DNA of 64,000 nucleotides. Origin: Perognathus longimembris pacificus. Its lineage: Eukaryota > Chordata > Mammalia > Rodentia > Heteromyidae. Location of the stretch: contig NC_063171.1 in assembly GCF_023159225.1 (NCBI RefSeq), forward strand, positions 36,487,378 to 36,551,377. Reading direction: 5' to 3'. Shown one piece after another: positions 61,825-64,000 of the stretch (position 1 is the first letter of the stretch; every line of letters starts with the position of its first letter). A program made the translations under genes and the position numbers. The notes under the pieces are model-generated. The model worked only from the letters and a program-made list of their open reading frames with translations, had not been told where the DNA came from and did not search any database.

Positions 61825-62108
61825 CATCTCTCCCTCTCTCTTTTCCCCTCTCCCCTCTCCTAGAATCACAAGTACTATATATACTAGCATTCTAATTACT
61901 AGATCTATGTCTAGACCTCTTTTCCCTCTTCCCTCTCCCTCGCTCCTCTCCCTCTCATTCTTTCTCCCCTTCTCCACTCCTTCTCTTTCTCCTCTCTTCT
62001 CTTGGTCTCCCTTTCCCTCTCCTACTCCTTCTCCCTCTCCCTCTCTTTCCTGGAATCATAAGTACAATATATACTAACATTTTTATTACTAGGTCTATCT
62101 CTAGTCCT
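61825..62108. repeat. tandemly duplicated unit between pyrimidine tracts
   Basis: A 58-bp segment (61861-61918) recurs at about 62050-62108 with about 80% identity; each copy follows a CTCTCCCTCTC tract. 61200-61820 before it holds no recognised gene. Confidence 0.85.
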
Positions 62109-62611
62109 GTGGGTATTGTTGTCTGTGGTATTTTGTTTGCTTGGTTTTTAAATACTTTTTGTAAGATAGGTTCACAGGCAAATTGGGTGTAATGCACAGA
62201 GATTTTCTCTATACCTTCAGTCCCCTCATATACCTTTCCAAATAAAGAGTAGAACCTTCTCTCACTATCCTACTCTTACATATAGCACTTACTACAATGA
62301 ACAACTAGGATGGTCTTTGTCCTGCCCTTTGTAAAAAGAGAAATGCCCTCTTCCCCCATTTTTGGCTTAAAGGAAATTGAGGTGGATAGGGAGGATATTC
62401 TCTAAGATCTTTCTATTATGGAAGTGGGATGGTCCTTTACAGTCTCTCCAGCAGCTTTCACCACTGCCTGTGCACAAATGCCGGTGTTTTTCCAAAGGCT
62501 AGCTTTCCCCTCCCCTCCTAGCCATTGGAAAAGCATTTTTACCACTTGATTAAACTATCAATATGCAATTGGATCCAGTTATATAGAAACCATTGGCTCC
62601 TCTCTACATAT

Positions 62612-62650
62612 AGATGGATGGATGGATGGATGGATGGATGGATGGATGGA
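62612..62650. repeat. (GATG)n microsatellite
   Basis: About nine GATG units. 62660-63190 is otherwise unassigned. Confidence 0.95.
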
Positions 62651-63194
62651 TACAACAAATCACTAAGGATCACTAAGATCTTTATGTCAATTCACCCAGC
62701 CCCTGGGTCCCCTTGTTCTCTTGGGGCTAAATTTCAAAGTAAAAGGCTGGATAATCACGTATTAAAGGCAAGAAGAGTCTTGGGAATTACCCTGGAAATC
62801 CACTAAGCTGGCAATCCACTAAACTGAGACCCTGTTTTCAGTGATATGTGAAGTACTTCCACAGAAAATGTACCTTTCCAGCTAAAAGTACAAGTATACA
62901 TTGTTACATGACAAATAGTTGACATGATCGCTTTTGTTTTCATGTAAACCCCTAAAGAAAACATGGTCCCATTGGCCATATTGAGCTCTGGCTTTAAGTC
63001 TATTAGTTCCTGGGCCAGCCTCAGGGGGAAGAGATCCATGATGTTACATACAGACACGACACCTCAAAGGTCCACAGAGGCTATCTCTGTGAGGACAGGT
63101 CCACATTCAGTATCCTTACCAGCCAACACACTTTAGTACCAGGTTAGGCACATCACTGGCACTGAATAAAGAATCACTATACCCAAAGTCACTT

Positions 63195-63350
63195 TTTTTG
63201 TGTGTGTATGCTGATACTAGAGCATGAATTCAGAGCCTAGATGTTGTTCCTTAGCTTTTTCCACTCAAGGCTGGTACTCTAATACCTGAACCACAGCTCC
63301 ACTTCCAGCTTTGCCTTTGGGTGGTTAATTGGAGATAAGAGTCTCAGGAT
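63195..63350 (-). mobile_element. B1-dID composite SINE, part 1 (split)
   Basis: dID half through GGAGATAAGAGTCTC, then an ID element. Confidence 0.84.
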
Positions 63351-63450
63351 GGGGTTGGAGATTTAGCTCAGTGCATGAGCATTTGTCTGGCAAGTGCAAG
63401 GCCCTAAATTCAGTCCTCAGCTCTGGAGGGAGGTGGGGGGGTCAGGAGGG
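63351..63450 (+). mobile_element. ID SINE nested in B1-dID
   Basis: GGGGTTGGAGATTTAGCTCAG, the classical rodent ID start, with a G-rich tail. GAGTCTC occurs at both edges. Confidence 0.88.
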
Positions 63451-63540
63451 GGAGTCTCCTGCCTAGGCTGGCTTCAAACTGTAATCCTTAAATCTCCATC
63501 TCTTGAGTCATGAGGATTACAGGCATGAAACAGACAGACA
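63451..63540 (-). mobile_element. B1-dID composite SINE, part 2
   Basis: B1 half resuming at GAGTCTCCTGCCTAGGCTGG. Confidence 0.82.
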
Positions 63541-63904
63541 CAGCCCAAAGTCACTGATTATATAATGCAAAAATAATTTCAAAGGCATGCCATGGTAGAA
63601 ATTTGGTCAACAGTAAGCCAAAAGTTGAGTCTGAAATGAACTGAAAACATTAAATGAAACTCTTCTTTCACAGGTTTAACTATGAAAAGGACGGAGCTGT
63701 GAGCACAGAGACACAGTGCCAAGGGAAGTGTTTTTGTTTATTTTCACATGAGAAAGACTTGAGTATAGGCAAAAAGAGAAAAGTATATGAGTCTGTGTAT
63801 ATGTCTTTATTGTATTGCTAGTTCATTTCATTATTAACCAATAATTTCTCTATTGAACACCAACTCTACGTGAGGAACTGGTATACATCCAGAAATACAT
63901 AAAA

Positions 63905-64000
63905 GGGCTGGGGATATAGCCTAGTGGCAAGAGTGCCTGCCTCGGATACACGAGGCCCTAGGTTCGATTCCCCAGCACCACATATACAGAAAACGGCCAG
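63905..64000 (+). mobile_element. IDL dimer SINE cut by window end, young subfamily
   Basis: Left monomer identical in diagnostic bases to the copies at 7242 and 19173. Confidence 0.93.

Overview
This is nuclear DNA from a rodent, almost certainly a member of Geomyoidea (kangaroo rats, pocket mice, pocket gophers). It contains one multi-exon immune receptor gene, SLAMF6, on the + strand. The rest is repeat-rich intron and intergenic sequence. The taxon call rests on the SINEs: about two dozen copies of an ID-like dimer of roughly 200 bp (consistent with the IDL type reported from Geomyoidea) and about thirty copies of a B1 plus ID-like composite, with monomeric B1, ID, MIR, L1 and MaLR remnants. 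Intron-rich coding, the lack of bacterial gene density and dozens of target-site duplications all indicate a mammalian chromosome. Species cannot be named from the sequence alone.

Layout. 1-12.7 kb is intergenic or intronic and repeat-rich, with no recognisable exon. It holds a 308-bp class I solo LTR with a perfect 4-bp target duplication (1475-1782) and a 594-bp GC-rich class II-like solo LTR (11363-11956) that ends 0.9 kb before the SLAMF6 start codon. 12.86-30.63 kb is SLAMF6: eight coding exons that join in frame into a 336-residue protein with signal peptide, Ig V-like domain, Ig C2 domain, transmembrane helix and a tail with tyrosine switch motifs. 30.6 to about 32.4 kb is its probable 3' UTR. 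32-56 kb is intergenic, with many SINEs, L1 3' ends, several long microsatellites and a 315-bp purine tract. 56.37-58.35 kb is a processed CBX3 (HP1 gamma) pseudogene that landed inside an older SINE and was itself hit by a younger SINE. 58.4-64 kb is more intergenic repeat sequence with a MaLR LTR.

In other mammals the order along this strand is CD84, SLAMF6, then VANGL2 on the opposite strand. The 33 kb after SLAMF6 shows no VANGL2 exon, which agrees with the wide gap known there.

The most interesting points are: a GC-AG splice donor in SLAMF6 intron 4 that is the only choice keeping the signalling tail in frame; a sense-oriented LTR with TATA-like element, YY1-like site and strong splice donor just upstream of SLAMF6; a repeated L1-type insertion site inside the B1 composite SINE, used by three unrelated retro-inserts; a near-perfect inverted SINE pair at 50.9-51.4 kb; and an unexplained antisense open stretch at 60.1-60.6 kb. 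I found no evidence of a wholly new biological system.
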